Of a DNA stretch of 59,820 nt, positions 42,582 through 51,846 are shown piece by piece. The position numbers and the translations under genes are program-made. Location: positions 1 through 59,820 of the forward strand of contig JAKSLU010000003.1 of NCBI GenBank assembly GCA_024400995.1. The letters run 5' to 3'. Source of the stretch: Bacteroidaceae bacterium (GTDB lineage: Bacteria > Bacteroidota > Bacteroidia > Bacteroidales > Bacteroidaceae). The notes beneath the pieces were generated by a model that was given only the letters and a program-made list of their open reading frames with translations, searched no databases and was not told the DNA's origin. Numbering within the stretch: position 1 is the first letter of the stretch; every line of letters starts with the position of its first letter.

Positions 42582-43742
42582 ATGGCACACGAAAACAGCA
42601 CACAACCCCTCATCTCCGACCTACGTCAGGCAGTATCCGACATCAAGCACGCGATAGTCGTCAGCCAAGGCCGTGCTCTCCGTATGATCAGCGGGCAGCA
42701 ACTCTCGCTGTACTTCGGCATCGGACTTTACGTTTCCGAACATTCGCGTGCTACTAATTGGGGCACAGGAGCCATTGATGCAATCTCCGAACAACTCAAA
42801 CGTGAGATGCCCGGACTTCGAGGATTCTCTTCTGAAAGCATCAAAAAAATGCGCACCTTTGCCGAATATTGGGTACAATACATAAATCGGTCGGCAGTGA
42901 CGACCGAATTACCGAGTGCCGAAAAATGCTCGCCACTGACGAGCGAAATACAGGTCGATACCTTCACTCTCGCAAAATGGTCGCCACTGACGACCGAAAT
43001 TCAGCGAGATGACTTCCTCGGTATAAGCTTCAGCCACCACATGGAGATCCTCCATAAGACAAAGGATATCCAGCAGGTGCTCTACATTATCCATCAGACC
43101 GTTCAACACCAGTGGAGCACACGACAGCTTCGCGAAGCCATACCAGCCATCCTCAAAGCCGAACAGCCACAGGCAGCCGTCAGTAACTTCGCTAGCACCA
43201 TGCCCACCACACGTCAGGCCATCAAAGCTATCGACATGTTCAAGGACAATTATACCCTCGATTTCATTAATGTCGAGGATATAGCCGAGGATTACGAAAC
43301 CGTTGACGAACGCGTCATAGAAAAAGAGATTGTACGTAACATCAAGACCTTCGTCATGACCTTCGGACACGACTTCTGCTACATAGGCAACCAATATCCA
43401 CTCGAAACCTTTGGAGAAGAGCAATTCCCAGATCTCCTCTTCTTCAATCGTGAGCTTAACGCCCTGGTTGTAATTGAACTCAAAATAGGCAAGTTCAAGC
43501 CCGCCTATCTCGGACAACTCTCCAATTACATGCAGACGCTTGATGACAAGATACGCAAACCCCACGAGAATCCCACTATTGGCATCGTCCTCTGCAAAGA
43601 GATGAATCGTGCGTTTGCCGAATATGCCGTACGTGATTACACCAAGCCAATGGGAGTAGCCACCTATCGTACCCTCGATGACATGCCAGAGTCACTTCGC
43701 ACATCGCTTCCAAATATCGATGATATGGCAAAACTGCTATAA
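42582..43742 (+). CDS. DUF1016 (YhcG-type) PD-(D/E)XK nuclease-fold protein
   Basis: This 386-residue protein starts at the ATG 42582 (MAHENSTQPL); a TTG 12 bases upstream is less likely. The N-terminal DUF1016 part (ISDLRQAVSDIKHAIVVSQG, LYFGIGLYVSEHSRATNWGT, REMPGLRGFSSESIKKMRTF) is followed by a linker holding three small hairpins, then HHMEILHKTKD and a C-terminal PD-(D/E)XK domain (EEQFPDLLFFNRELNALVVIELKIG, with Asp and ExK). YhcG proteins are thought to act on DNA, often beside restriction or mobile genes; the role here is unknown. It sits at the head of the capsule locus between two truncated flippase starts. Confidence 0.88.
   Translation: MAHENSTQPLISDLRQAVSDIKHAIVVSQGRALRMISGQQLSLYFGIGLYVSEHSRATNWGTGAIDAISEQLKREMPGLRGFSSESIKKMRTFAEYWVQYINRSAVTTELPSAEKCSPLTSEIQVDTFTLAKWSPLTTEIQRDDFLGISFSHHMEILHKTKDIQQVLYIIHQTVQHQWSTRQLREAIPAILKAEQPQAAVSNFASTMPTTRQAIKAIDMFKDNYTLDFINVEDIAEDYETVDERVIEKEIVRNIKTFVMTFGHDFCYIGNQYPLETFGEEQFPDLLFFNRELNALVVIELKIGKFKPAYLGQLSNYMQTLDDKIRKPHENPTIGIVLCKEMNRAFAEYAVRDYTKPMGVATYRTLDDMPESLRTSLPNIDDMAKLL
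42888..42995 (+). repeat. Three in-frame mini-hairpins with a swapped base pair in the DUF1016 gene
   Basis: CGGTCG-GCAGTGA-CGACCG (42888-42906), GCTCG-CCACTGA-CGAGC (42928-42944) and GGTCG-CCACTGA-CGACC (42979-42995). The second has its stem pair changed on both sides. They encode RSAVTTE, CSPLTSE and WSPLTTE in the interdomain linker. Confidence 0.85.
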
Positions 43743-43791
43743 AGCAATCTTCAATCTAACATTAATAAAATAGAACAATTTCTGCGAATCA

Positions 43792-43851
43792 ATGAGCAAC
43801 ACGGCTAACAGAGTCATAAAGAACACAGGATACCTATACGCAAAATTTTAG
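43792..43851 (+). pseudogene. Truncated 5' end of a flippase gene, remnant 2
   Basis: A 19-residue ORF, MSNTANRVIKNTGYLYAKF, ending 4 bases before the ATG of the intact flippase. Bases 43810-43844 repeat 42499-42533 with few changes. It is the start of a flippase of a different subfamily from the intact one. It could also be a translated leader coupled to the flippase. Confidence 0.7.
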
Positions 43852-43855
43852 ATTC

Positions 43856-45301
43856 ATGTCTCAAACAACGAGTGTAAAAAAGAACATACTGTGGAATATG
43901 CTCCTGACGATGTCAGGCTACATATTTCCGCTGCTGACCTTCCCCTATGTTACCCGCGTCCTGGGAGCCGGCAACTTGGGTGTCGTCGACTATGCCCTCG
44001 GCATCGTTGACTATGCAGTGCTTTTTTCAACTCTCGGGATGGGCATGGTCGGCATTCGGTATATGTCACAGTGCAGCGATAATCCAAAGCGACGAAACGA
44101 GGTGTTCTCAAGTCTTGTCACTCTGCATGCTTTGCTGTCTATGCTTGCCCTTGCCGTTTATCTTGCTTGCGTGTGGCAGATCCCATCACTTGCCGAACAT
44201 CGGGAACTCTATTATGTTGGCGCAGCAAAGATTCTCTTCAACGTCATGCTCGTCGAGTGGCTCTTTCAAGGCATGCAGGATTTTCGCTACATCACGTTGC
44301 GAACCATGCTGATCCGAGCGCTCTACGTCATCGGCGTCTTCGTCTTTGTTCGTTCCCGCGATGATTATGCGGCCTACTTCTACGTGACCATCGCGCAAGT
44401 GGCAGTAAACGCCCTCGTCAACTGGCGCTACGCCCAACGCTACGTCCATTTCCGTTTTCGCCTCTGCGGCATGCGCGAGCTCGTGTTCCCCGTATTCTCT
44501 ATGGGTATCAACATGATACTCCTCTCCTTCTATACCACCTTCAACGTCATCTACCTCGGCAGTGCCTGTGGTTCGGAAGCTGTGGGATATTATACAACCG
44601 CAACAAAACTATACGGCATTTTCATCTCTGTCATTAGTGCTTACAACGGCGTCTTCATCCCGCATCTGAATGACCTTTATGCCCGAGGCGAACTACAACA
44701 GTTCCGAGAAACGGTGACCAAGTCTATTCACCTCGTGAGCCTTGCTGCGCTGCCCATCATCACCATCGGCACCTGCCTTGCTCCGCAAATCATTCGCCTC
44801 GTGGCTGGTGAGGGTTTTGAGCGCTCCGTGCTGCCATTCCAGATCATCCTTATGCAGGTGCTGCTTGTGGGTGTAGCCCAGATCCTTGAAAACCAGGTGC
44901 TGCTGGCTTTCAAGAAGTTCCGCGAGATACTCATCTGCACAGCCACCACAACAGCCTTGGCTGCTCTCATAATCATACTATATGTGCCCACTCACGCCGA
45001 GGTGGCTGCCGCTTGCGCCGTAGCCATGCCGCATGTGTTTGAGCTCGTCATGCTCTACTATTTTGCTCGCAAGGCCATCCACTTCGATTCCTCATACAAG
45101 ACCATACTCCGCAACGCCCTTGTATGTCTGCCGATAGTGGGCATCTGCATCTTCAGCAACTACTATTTCGACCACTTTCTCGCTGTTCTCTTCATCGCAG
45201 GTACATTCTCAGTCCTCTACTACGCCGCCATGCAACTATGGACGGTGAAAGACGAGGAGACGGTAGGAATCATAAGAAGAATCATAAAGCGCAATCATTA
45301 A
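43856..45301 (+). CDS. Polysaccharide flippase (Wzx-type, MOP superfamily)
   Basis: A 481-residue membrane protein with about 12-14 helices that turns lipid-linked repeat units across the inner membrane. Typical N-terminus: VKKNILWNMLLTMSGYIFPLLTFPYVTRVLGAGNLGVVDYALGIVDYAVLFSTLGM (given in the frame from 43856). The fold continues through VFSMGINMILLSFYTTFNVI and FQIILMQVLLVGVAQILENQ, the usual middle region. It is the first intact membrane gene of the locus, 4 bases after a flippase remnant, and is followed after 12 bases by the acyltransferase gene. The GC content is higher than in the genes downstream. Confidence 0.92.
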   Translation: MSQTTSVKKNILWNMLLTMSGYIFPLLTFPYVTRVLGAGNLGVVDYALGIVDYAVLFSTLGMGMVGIRYMSQCSDNPKRRNEVFSSLVTLHALLSMLALAVYLACVWQIPSLAEHRELYYVGAAKILFNVMLVEWLFQGMQDFRYITLRTMLIRALYVIGVFVFVRSRDDYAAYFYVTIAQVAVNALVNWRYAQRYVHFRFRLCGMRELVFPVFSMGINMILLSFYTTFNVIYLGSACGSEAVGYYTTATKLYGIFISVISAYNGVFIPHLNDLYARGELQQFRETVTKSIHLVSLAALPIITIGTCLAPQIIRLVAGEGFERSVLPFQIILMQVLLVGVAQILENQVLLAFKKFREILICTATTTALAALIIILYVPTHAEVAAACAVAMPHVFELVMLYYFARKAIHFDSSYKTILRNALVCLPIVGICIFSNYYFDHFLAVLFIAGTFSVLYYAAMQLWTVKDEETVGIIRRIIKRNH

Positions 45302-45313
45302 AAGATAATCGAC

Positions 45314-46303
45314 ATGACAGAATTACTCCAAAGAGAGGCATGGGTAGATTGGGCGAAAGCATTGCTCATATATTTCGTAGTGATAGGGCACGCTTCTCTC
45401 ACAGGTCTACCGCGCGACTTGGTCTTCACATTTCACATGCCTGCCTTCTTCGTCATCTCAGGATACCTATACCATCCCACCGACTGGAAGAAAACGACAA
45501 AACGCTTAATGCTTCCCGTTCTATTTTACTCCATCATCAATGTTTGCTTCATGATGTTGGTGGATAAATTAAAAATGGGGGGGGTGAATTTTGAACGCTA
45601 TGCCACAATGTCATGGACGTCATACTATACCGTTGCATGGCCCGACAAAGGATATATCACACCATTTATGGGGATATGGTTCATCGTTGTGTTATGGTTC
45701 TGCAGAATGCTTCTTGGCGATATTCCTCAATTGACATGGATTAGGCGGCATTGCTATCTATTGGCCATCTTCATGACTGCCTGGATGATAGTAGAACCTC
45801 TCGTTTTTCCTACTAACAGTAGCATCATCCAGGATCTTTACATCTATCGCATATTCTCATGCTTCCCGTTCATGGTACTCGGGATTCTTCTGCGTGAGCG
45901 AAACGCCCTCAAGACACAAATATTATCATGCAGATGGCCTTACCTTGCTGCAATGACAGTGCTATTCCTGGCCATGACACTGCGCAATGGCTACGTCAGT
46001 ATTTGGTCCAATGAATATGACAACAACAGTCTCGTCTATTATGTTAACGGAGCAAACACTTCTATTCTGCTTTTTGCAGTTTGCCACTACTTTAAGAAGT
46101 CTGCGATAATCGAAAATTTCAGCAAGGGCACACTTCTCATCTTGGGAGTACACCCTATCTGCCTTTTTGTAGGCTATAATATTTTCAAGCACTTTAATCT
46201 ATTCGGAACATTCATCTATCCTTGGTTAGTTGGTATCTTTACCCTCGCAGTGTGCTACTATCCTATACGATACCTCAATAAGTGCCATATACCTCTAATT
46301 TAA
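45314..46303 (+). CDS. Membrane acyltransferase (acyltransferase 3 family)
   Basis: This 329-residue protein has about 9-10 membrane helices. The family start WVDWAKALLIYFVVIGHASL includes the catalytic-type His; LVFTFHMPAFFVISGYLY follows, the second family motif (R/H..H-x-P). Enzymes of this family O-acetylate or otherwise acylate surface sugars. A run of eight G (45577-45584) within the codons for KMGGVNF is in frame here and could switch the gene on and off. Transcription probably continues from the flippase gene. The acyl group and sugar cannot be read. Confidence 0.88.
   Translation: MTELLQREAWVDWAKALLIYFVVIGHASLTGLPRDLVFTFHMPAFFVISGYLYHPTDWKKTTKRLMLPVLFYSIINVCFMMLVDKLKMGGVNFERYATMSWTSYYTVAWPDKGYITPFMGIWFIVVLWFCRMLLGDIPQLTWIRRHCYLLAIFMTAWMIVEPLVFPTNSSIIQDLYIYRIFSCFPFMVLGILLRERNALKTQILSCRWPYLAAMTVLFLAMTLRNGYVSIWSNEYDNNSLVYYVNGANTSILLFAVCHYFKKSAIIENFSKGTLLILGVHPICLFVGYNIFKHFNLFGTFIYPWLVGIFTLAVCYYPIRYLNKCHIPLI
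45577..45584 (+). repeat. G8 homopolymer in the acyltransferase gene
   Basis: Eight consecutive G after TTAAAAAT, in the first third of the coding region. Current length keeps the frame open. Gain or loss of one base would truncate the enzyme. Confidence 0.9.
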
Positions 46304-46638
46304 TATAGCGACAGCACCATACTTAAGCAGAAAAACATAGGGGTACTGAAAGGTATATAAGTATTGACAACTATTTATGCTGACAGAAAGAATCACTGAA
46401 AACATACGGAAGCGCACATTCTCACTCATCTTGCTGATTGCGCTATTAGTCTTCCCGTTTCCCTTTGCCCTATTACAGCAAAGCGCACCACAGAACGCCC
46501 GTTTATAAAAGGCAATATCAATTGCTCATACTTCGACCTAGAAGCCACAATCTTACCAAGGACCTCACATACAACTACAAGAATTAGCAAATTTCATTGC
46601 TTTCTCTCAAGTTCTCACATATAATCCACCTCTAATTT
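46304..46638 (+). other. 335 bp gap with one small ORF, possible gene remnant
   Basis: A 43-codon ORF at 46377-46508 (MLTERITENIRKRTFSLILL and a hydrophobic stretch to FALLQQSAPQNARL) has a single membrane-like segment. It may be the remnant of a membrane protein gene lost from the locus, or a small peptide. No promoter or terminator is recognised. Otherwise no features were seen. Confidence 0.4.
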
Positions 46639-47985
46639 ATGCTTCTCAAACGTATTGCATATTATTCCATAGCTTTCTTCTTCTGGCTTATTCTGATCCA
46701 ACGCGTGATGTTTCTTGCAGGATTGCCAGATTTACCTATGTTTACGATATTCATTTTTTGCAATGTATCGTTGGGTATTTATTGCATGTGTAAGCTTCCT
46801 AACTACTATCTAACCGATGGAGTGGTCATACTCTATATGTTATACCTCTTAATCAATGGGATTATGATTGACTATCCCAACAAATGGGATTATATTTATC
46901 GTGGATTCACTTGGCAGTGGGCTTATATCTTATTCTATTTTATAGGACGAACTTCAGGATTGAATATTAAAGAAGCTTTAAGTAGGATGAAGTGGCCAGT
47001 GCTGATTGCCTGCGTATGTGGCCTGTACTTCTTCTTTACTGAGCCCTCTTGGTATATGGATATGAAATATTCGCAGATCACAAGCGAATATGCTACCGAA
47101 CACTACATACAGGAAATATTCAGATTATCCTCCTTCTGGGGGCATCCATATCAGTTGAGCTATGCTACATTCCTATACTCACTGCTACTTATTAATTCTC
47201 TATATGACGGTAAAAAGCACAGGACCAATTCTACGACAGATATTGATAGCAATGAACATATTGAATATCTTGACGATAATGAAGAGGACGATAAAAGCGA
47301 AACAGAATATCTCTATCAGGAACCAAAGAAAACGCGCAAACTCTTTATAGTGATTCAGTTAATTCTGGTGGGCGTAGTTTTACTTCTGGCGCAAATCAGA
47401 GTAGCGCTATTTATGTTTGTGATATCACTCGTATATTTTTTTCTCAAGAAGAATCAAGCAAGTGTAGCAAAGAAGGTTATCATTACCGCTGTTACTACCC
47501 TCATGATTTCTTTAGGAATCTATTATGGACAGAGGTACCTACCCGACTCAAATGTCGAATATATTACTGAGCATATCAGCGATATATTTGATAGAGAGAA
47601 GACTGAGGAGCGATTTGATCACACATCAGGTGATGTCGAGATTATAGACCCATTGTTTGGTAATGGATTTGCACGCTACAACTTTGTAGCCAGAAATTAT
47701 CACAAATTTGCCATGATTGACAATGAATACCAGAAGCAGTACTACGAAACAGGCATCGTGGGTATTACATTACTCGTATGGATATTCTTATGTTTCGCAA
47801 TACAACTGAAAAGAAAAAATAACCGCCATATTGAAAGGTGCATTTTTATGTTTATTGTAGTAGGATGTGCTTGCGCAGGCCTTTTGAGTAACCCTTCGCA
47901 ATATGGATATTTATTATGGTTTGCAATGGGTACTCTCTATTATCCCCAGTACGATGATAAATGGGTAGAAGAATACGAAGATTAA
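46639..47985 (+). CDS. O-antigen/capsule polymerase-like membrane protein (Wzy-type)
   Basis: This 448-residue protein has about ten membrane helices, no close sequence signature (Wzy proteins vary strongly), and a long extracytoplasmic loop in the second half (YYGQRYLPDSNVEYITEHIS ... GNGFARYNFVARNYHKFAMI), as polymerases often have. Another loop near residue 190-235 is highly acidic and charged (DIDSNEHIEYLDDNEEDDKS), probably cytoplasmic. The role of linking repeat units is inferred from topology and position between flippase and glycosyltransferase genes. A ligase of the WaaL type cannot be excluded. AT-rich codon use differs from the surrounding chromosome. Confidence 0.75.
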   Translation: MLLKRIAYYSIAFFFWLILIQRVMFLAGLPDLPMFTIFIFCNVSLGIYCMCKLPNYYLTDGVVILYMLYLLINGIMIDYPNKWDYIYRGFTWQWAYILFYFIGRTSGLNIKEALSRMKWPVLIACVCGLYFFFTEPSWYMDMKYSQITSEYATEHYIQEIFRLSSFWGHPYQLSYATFLYSLLLINSLYDGKKHRTNSTTDIDSNEHIEYLDDNEEDDKSETEYLYQEPKKTRKLFIVIQLILVGVVLLLAQIRVALFMFVISLVYFFLKKNQASVAKKVIITAVTTLMISLGIYYGQRYLPDSNVEYITEHISDIFDREKTEERFDHTSGDVEIIDPLFGNGFARYNFVARNYHKFAMIDNEYQKQYYETGIVGITLLVWIFLCFAIQLKRKNNRHIERCIFMFIVVGCACAGLLSNPSQYGYLLWFAMGTLYYPQYDDKWVEEYED

Positions 47986-48007
47986 AGAGACACAACTTGA
48001 CAATGCT

Positions 48008-49060
48008 ATGAAAGTAGTCCATATTGAATCAGGGCTTGGTAACCAGATGCTCTCTTACTGCGAGTATCTGGCGCTGAAAAGCGTGAATCCACACGATGAG
48101 TACTATCTCGAAGACATCATCTACGACATACCCGAATGCAATGCCGTCACCTGTCAATGGAACGGGTATGAACTGAAGCGCATCTTTGGCATCGACTCGC
48201 CGCAAAATATACGCACGCTATTCTCCGACGAAGAATGGCAAAGAATTATGGCCGATATCCGAGCATCTGAATTCTGGCGCAAGAACATGAACTTCCCGAT
48301 TCATTTTCTCCATGCTTTCAAGCGTGCAGGACTTGAATTAGACAACACCTTTGGCAATTTCGAGGATCCCGAAATTTTTGCAGCTCACCAGCAAAACCCG
48401 AATAGCCTGAAGTATAGGCTAAAGAACACGCTGCCCTGGTACTACTTAAGGAGATATAAAGAAACAGTCTTGGTCAAAAAGAAAGGCGTTGCCGATAACA
48501 GCAACGAACTGTTCCCCGTTACTTCAGCTCCACTTTTCGCAGGTCAGAAGCTTCTATTCAAGTACAAAGGATACGGGATAGAGCGCATCGAGGATGAAAT
48601 TCGCCGCACCTTCCGCTTTCCCGATTTCGAGGACGAACAAAACAAACAGGCCGCCCATATCATCGGTTCATGCCAATCAGTAGCAATCCATGCTCGCCGC
48701 GGCGACATGCTTGGCACCAATGGTTACTACTATGCCACGGGCTATTTCCGTAAAGCCGTAGCCTATATCCGCAAGCATGTCGAGCACCCAGTCTTCTTCA
48801 TCTTCTGCGATCCAGGAAGCGTCAGTTGGGCTAAAGAAAACGCCTACACCCTCGGACTTAATTTCAAGAAGGACACCGTACATTTTGCAGATTGGAACAA
48901 AAGTGACGACAGCTTCCGCGATATGCAACTCATGAGTCTCTGCAAGCACCAAATTATCACCAATAGTAGTTTCGGATGGTGGGGAGCATGGCTCAACACC
49001 AACCCCGAAAAGATTACTTGTAGCCCTGATTTCAGAATAAACACTACACACACTTTCTAA
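48008..49060 (+). CDS. Alpha-1,2-fucosyltransferase-like (GT11)
   Basis: A 350-residue protein starting MKVVHIESGLGNQMLSYCEY, the GT11 opening with GLGNQM. The GDP-fucose-binding motif HxRRGD appears as AIHARRGDMLG at about residue 230. C-terminal motifs DMQLMSLCKHQIITNSSFGW and WWGAWLN are typical. GT11 enzymes add fucose from GDP-fucose in alpha-1,2 linkage to galactose; the acceptor is unknown. No GDP-fucose synthesis genes are in the window. It begins 22 bases after the polymerase gene. Confidence 0.9.
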   Translation: MKVVHIESGLGNQMLSYCEYLALKSVNPHDEYYLEDIIYDIPECNAVTCQWNGYELKRIFGIDSPQNIRTLFSDEEWQRIMADIRASEFWRKNMNFPIHFLHAFKRAGLELDNTFGNFEDPEIFAAHQQNPNSLKYRLKNTLPWYYLRRYKETVLVKKKGVADNSNELFPVTSAPLFAGQKLLFKYKGYGIERIEDEIRRTFRFPDFEDEQNKQAAHIIGSCQSVAIHARRGDMLGTNGYYYATGYFRKAVAYIRKHVEHPVFFIFCDPGSVSWAKENAYTLGLNFKKDTVHFADWNKSDDSFRDMQLMSLCKHQIITNSSFGWWGAWLNTNPEKITCSPDFRINTTHTF

Positions 49061-49132
49061 TCTTGAATGCTAATTGGCAATAAGGAAATATACTGATTAC
49101 TTCTCATCAATATTACCAACCAAGTTACACAA

Positions 49133-50050
49133 ATGATCCACATCATCATATTCTCATTCAACCGTGCCATGCAGCTGGATACATTGCTACGTAGCATTCG
49201 CCTGCATTGGAGTTCGATGCCTCATAAGGTAAGCGTGCTCTACAACACGACACAGGAAACCTACCAAAAAGCCTATGAGATGCTGGCTGCAGAGTATAGC
49301 TATGTGGAATTTATCAAAGAGACAAGCCGCACGCAGCGCTATCATTCACGAGACTATTTCCACCCCTACAATTGGTTGAAACTGCTGCGATACCCAGATG
49401 TACGCCGACAGAAATCCAATTTCCGTGACTTGCTAATCAAGTCGTTGCGTCTTTCGGAATGCAGCTATACGATGTTTCTTACCGACGACTCTGCATTCTT
49501 CGCTGATGTTTGCCTCACAAAGGAGCAATTAGCTTTCATCGACGAGAACCCCTCTCAAAATCAGATTTCGCTACGATTAGGTATAGACAACGTCCAAAAG
49601 CCCAACAGCATCAATCTTGCAGATGATGGTACACTCCGATGGAGATTTAGTAAATATCGCAATGCACGTAGTTGGGGATACACATTCTCAGTTGATGCTC
49701 ATATCTATTCATCGTCTGTCATTAGAAATCTACTAAATAGAATTATATTTTGCAACCCAACAACTTTAGAAGCTCATATCAACGACTACACCACGAAAAA
49801 GAAGCTCTTAGATAGAGGTATGGCTTTTGAATCACCATCAATCCTGAGTTTCCCAATAAATATGGTTCAACAAATAGCCGACAACGAATCGTTAGGTGTC
49901 TCCGAAGCTTTACTAAACAAGTTCTTTCTGGATGGCTTTCAACTTGTATATGAAGAACCGAAAATAAAATCTGTATTTCAAGTTTACCCAGATAACATTT
50001 TGTTAATAAACCCCATTTCAGGTGAGAGTAAAATAATTATAGCCAATTAA
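49133..50050 (+). CDS. GT-A type glycosyltransferase, family uncertain
   Basis: A 305-residue protein opening MIHIIIFSFNRAMQLDTLLR, with YTMFLTDDSAFFADVCL (the metal-binding DD region) and RWRFSKYRNARSWGYTFSVD. This fits a GT2-like fold, yet the family is not certain. It ends one base before the next gene, so translation is probably coupled. Its position in the glycan block supports a sugar transferase role. Confidence 0.75.
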   Translation: MIHIIIFSFNRAMQLDTLLRSIRLHWSSMPHKVSVLYNTTQETYQKAYEMLAAEYSYVEFIKETSRTQRYHSRDYFHPYNWLKLLRYPDVRRQKSNFRDLLIKSLRLSECSYTMFLTDDSAFFADVCLTKEQLAFIDENPSQNQISLRLGIDNVQKPNSINLADDGTLRWRFSKYRNARSWGYTFSVDAHIYSSSVIRNLLNRIIFCNPTTLEAHINDYTTKKKLLDRGMAFESPSILSFPINMVQQIADNESLGVSEALLNKFFLDGFQLVYEEPKIKSVFQVYPDNILLINPISGESKIIIAN

Positions 50051-50051
50051 T

Positions 50052-51002
50052 ATGCATCAATTTACAGTACTAACTCCAACGCATAACAGAAAAGAACTCT
50101 TGCAGAGATTATATGATTCTCTTCTCCGTCAAAGTTGCAAAGACTTCTTGTGGCTTGTCCTGGATGATGGATCAACGGATGGAACTGCAGACTTAGTTGA
50201 GTCATGGAAGCGTGAGTCACTCATTGACATAGAATATCATTGGAAAAAGAATGAGGGAAAGCACATTATATTGGAATGGGGATTTGGCATGATTCAAACA
50301 CCATATATGTTGGATATAGATGATGATGATGAACTTACTGATGATTGTATAGAATCGTTTTTGGAAGAGTGGAAGAAACTTGAAGCAGAAGGACACAATG
50401 ATATAGGCTCAATTCGTGCATTAGTACTTCAGGATGATGGTAAGATAACAGGAGATTATGACCCTAAACGTGACGTAGAGTCATTGGATATTTCTTTTAG
50501 CGACATGACATTAAAGTTAGGACGTCATTACGAGAATATAACTTCGAATCGTACTTCTGTTCTGCAATCAGCCAACTTATTTCATGATTCTGATATTTGG
50601 TTGTATCCTTTAGTAAAGAATATCAGCCCCGGTATATATTGGCATCGACTTGCAAAGGTGACAAAAACACGTTATCTGTTTCGCCCATTAAGATTATACC
50701 ATTTTGATGCACCGTTTAGTATTATTCGCACCAATCCTGGCAAGAAGAATTATGTACAAAAATGGAAAAACTATTTGATGGCAGATATTCTGACCTTAAA
50801 TGAGGTAAGTCATTATTTTTGGAATAATCCAAGATTTTTTGTGCGTATGTTCCTTGAAAGCATGGCGTATACGGTTGCATCCTCGCAACCATATATGCAA
50901 TATGTAAGATCATTATCCCACTCCCTTCAAAAGTGGATTGCTGTTATTTGCTATCCACTTGCACTGTATCTTGGCTATTTCGTAAAACATAGAAAGAGAT
51001 GA
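50052..51002 (+). CDS. Family 2 glycosyltransferase
   Basis: A 316-residue enzyme with the GT2 signature: TVLTPTHNRKELLQRLYDSL, then WLVLDDGSTDGTADLVESW and PYMLDIDDDDELTDDCIESF, an acidic metal-binding run. The C-terminus has helices with a hydrophobic end (AVICYPLALYLGYFVKHRKR). Its stop overlaps the next start by 4 bases (ATGA), a sign of coupled translation. The donor sugar is unknown. Confidence 0.9.
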   Translation: MHQFTVLTPTHNRKELLQRLYDSLLRQSCKDFLWLVLDDGSTDGTADLVESWKRESLIDIEYHWKKNEGKHIILEWGFGMIQTPYMLDIDDDDELTDDCIESFLEEWKKLEAEGHNDIGSIRALVLQDDGKITGDYDPKRDVESLDISFSDMTLKLGRHYENITSNRTSVLQSANLFHDSDIWLYPLVKNISPGIYWHRLAKVTKTRYLFRPLRLYHFDAPFSIIRTNPGKKNYVQKWKNYLMADILTLNEVSHYFWNNPRFFVRMFLESMAYTVASSQPYMQYVRSLSHSLQKWIAVICYPLALYLGYFVKHRKR

Positions 51003-51700
51003 TTCCTAAGATAATACATTATTGTTGGTTTGGTAGAGGTGAACTCTCTCTATTGGCATTAAAGTGCATCGCTTCGTGGCGCAAGTTTCTGCCTGATTAC
51101 GAAATCAAGGAATGGAACGAAGATAATTTCGACGTCAACATCATTCCATATACTGCAGAGGCTTACGCCGCAAAGAAATACGCATTTGTTAGTGATTATG
51201 CCCGTTTTTGGATTCTCTACAATTATGGTGGAGTGTATTTCGATACGGATGTTGAAGTGATCAAGCCTATGGATGACATTTTGGCTGCAGGTGCTTTTAT
51301 GGGGTGTGAGCAAGACTCTCCTATTACGGTGGCTCCAGGTCTTGGCATCGCAGCCGTTGCAGGAATGTCACTCTATAAGCGTTTACTTGATTACTACGAA
51401 CCTCTACATTTTGATCCCGACCACATAACCATTACCATTGTAGGCCATACCACTCGTGTGCTCCAGGAGTATGGACTGACAGGTGTTGAGGGGCCTCAGC
51501 GCGTGGCAGACTGCACCATTTATCCCGCCGAGTTCTTCAACCCGATTCACATAATCACTAAGCGCCTTAAAATTACTCCCCACACCCGTTCCATCCACTG
51601 GTATGCCGCCACATGGAACGACCATAAAGAAAACCCCATCAAGACGGCTCTGCGCAAATGTATTCCAGAGAGAATACTTCTTCTGTGGAACAAAAGATAA
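50999..51700 (+). CDS. Family 32 glycosyltransferase (DXD sugar-binding type)
   Basis: A 233-residue protein. MIPKIIHYCWFGRGELSLLA and SDYARFWILYNYGGVYFDTD with the DxD motif mark GT32 (mannosyl/galactosyl transferases). It overlaps the previous gene by 4 bases. The later conserved His in HTRSIHWYAATW is present. It ends 146 bases before the next gene. Confidence 0.92.
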   Translation: MIPKIIHYCWFGRGELSLLALKCIASWRKFLPDYEIKEWNEDNFDVNIIPYTAEAYAAKKYAFVSDYARFWILYNYGGVYFDTDVEVIKPMDDILAAGAFMGCEQDSPITVAPGLGIAAVAGMSLYKRLLDYYEPLHFDPDHITITIVGHTTRVLQEYGLTGVEGPQRVADCTIYPAEFFNPIHIITKRLKITPHTRSIHWYAATWNDHKENPIKTALRKCIPERILLLWNKR

Positions 51701-51846
51701 AAAACTATGATTAGAGTACTTTACTGAGAGCGAAGCGAAAGGAGTCAATCAATTTCCTAAAAGAGAACATAATATAACCACGAATGACATAAGGCCTTTT
51801 TCGTATCTGGCAGAAATCTTGCAAAACTTCCATAAATAAGGAAATT
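51701..51846. other. 146 bp gap without recognised feature
   Basis: AT-rich; no ORF, promoter match or clear hairpin noted. It divides the glycosyltransferase series into two translational groups. Confidence 0.4.
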
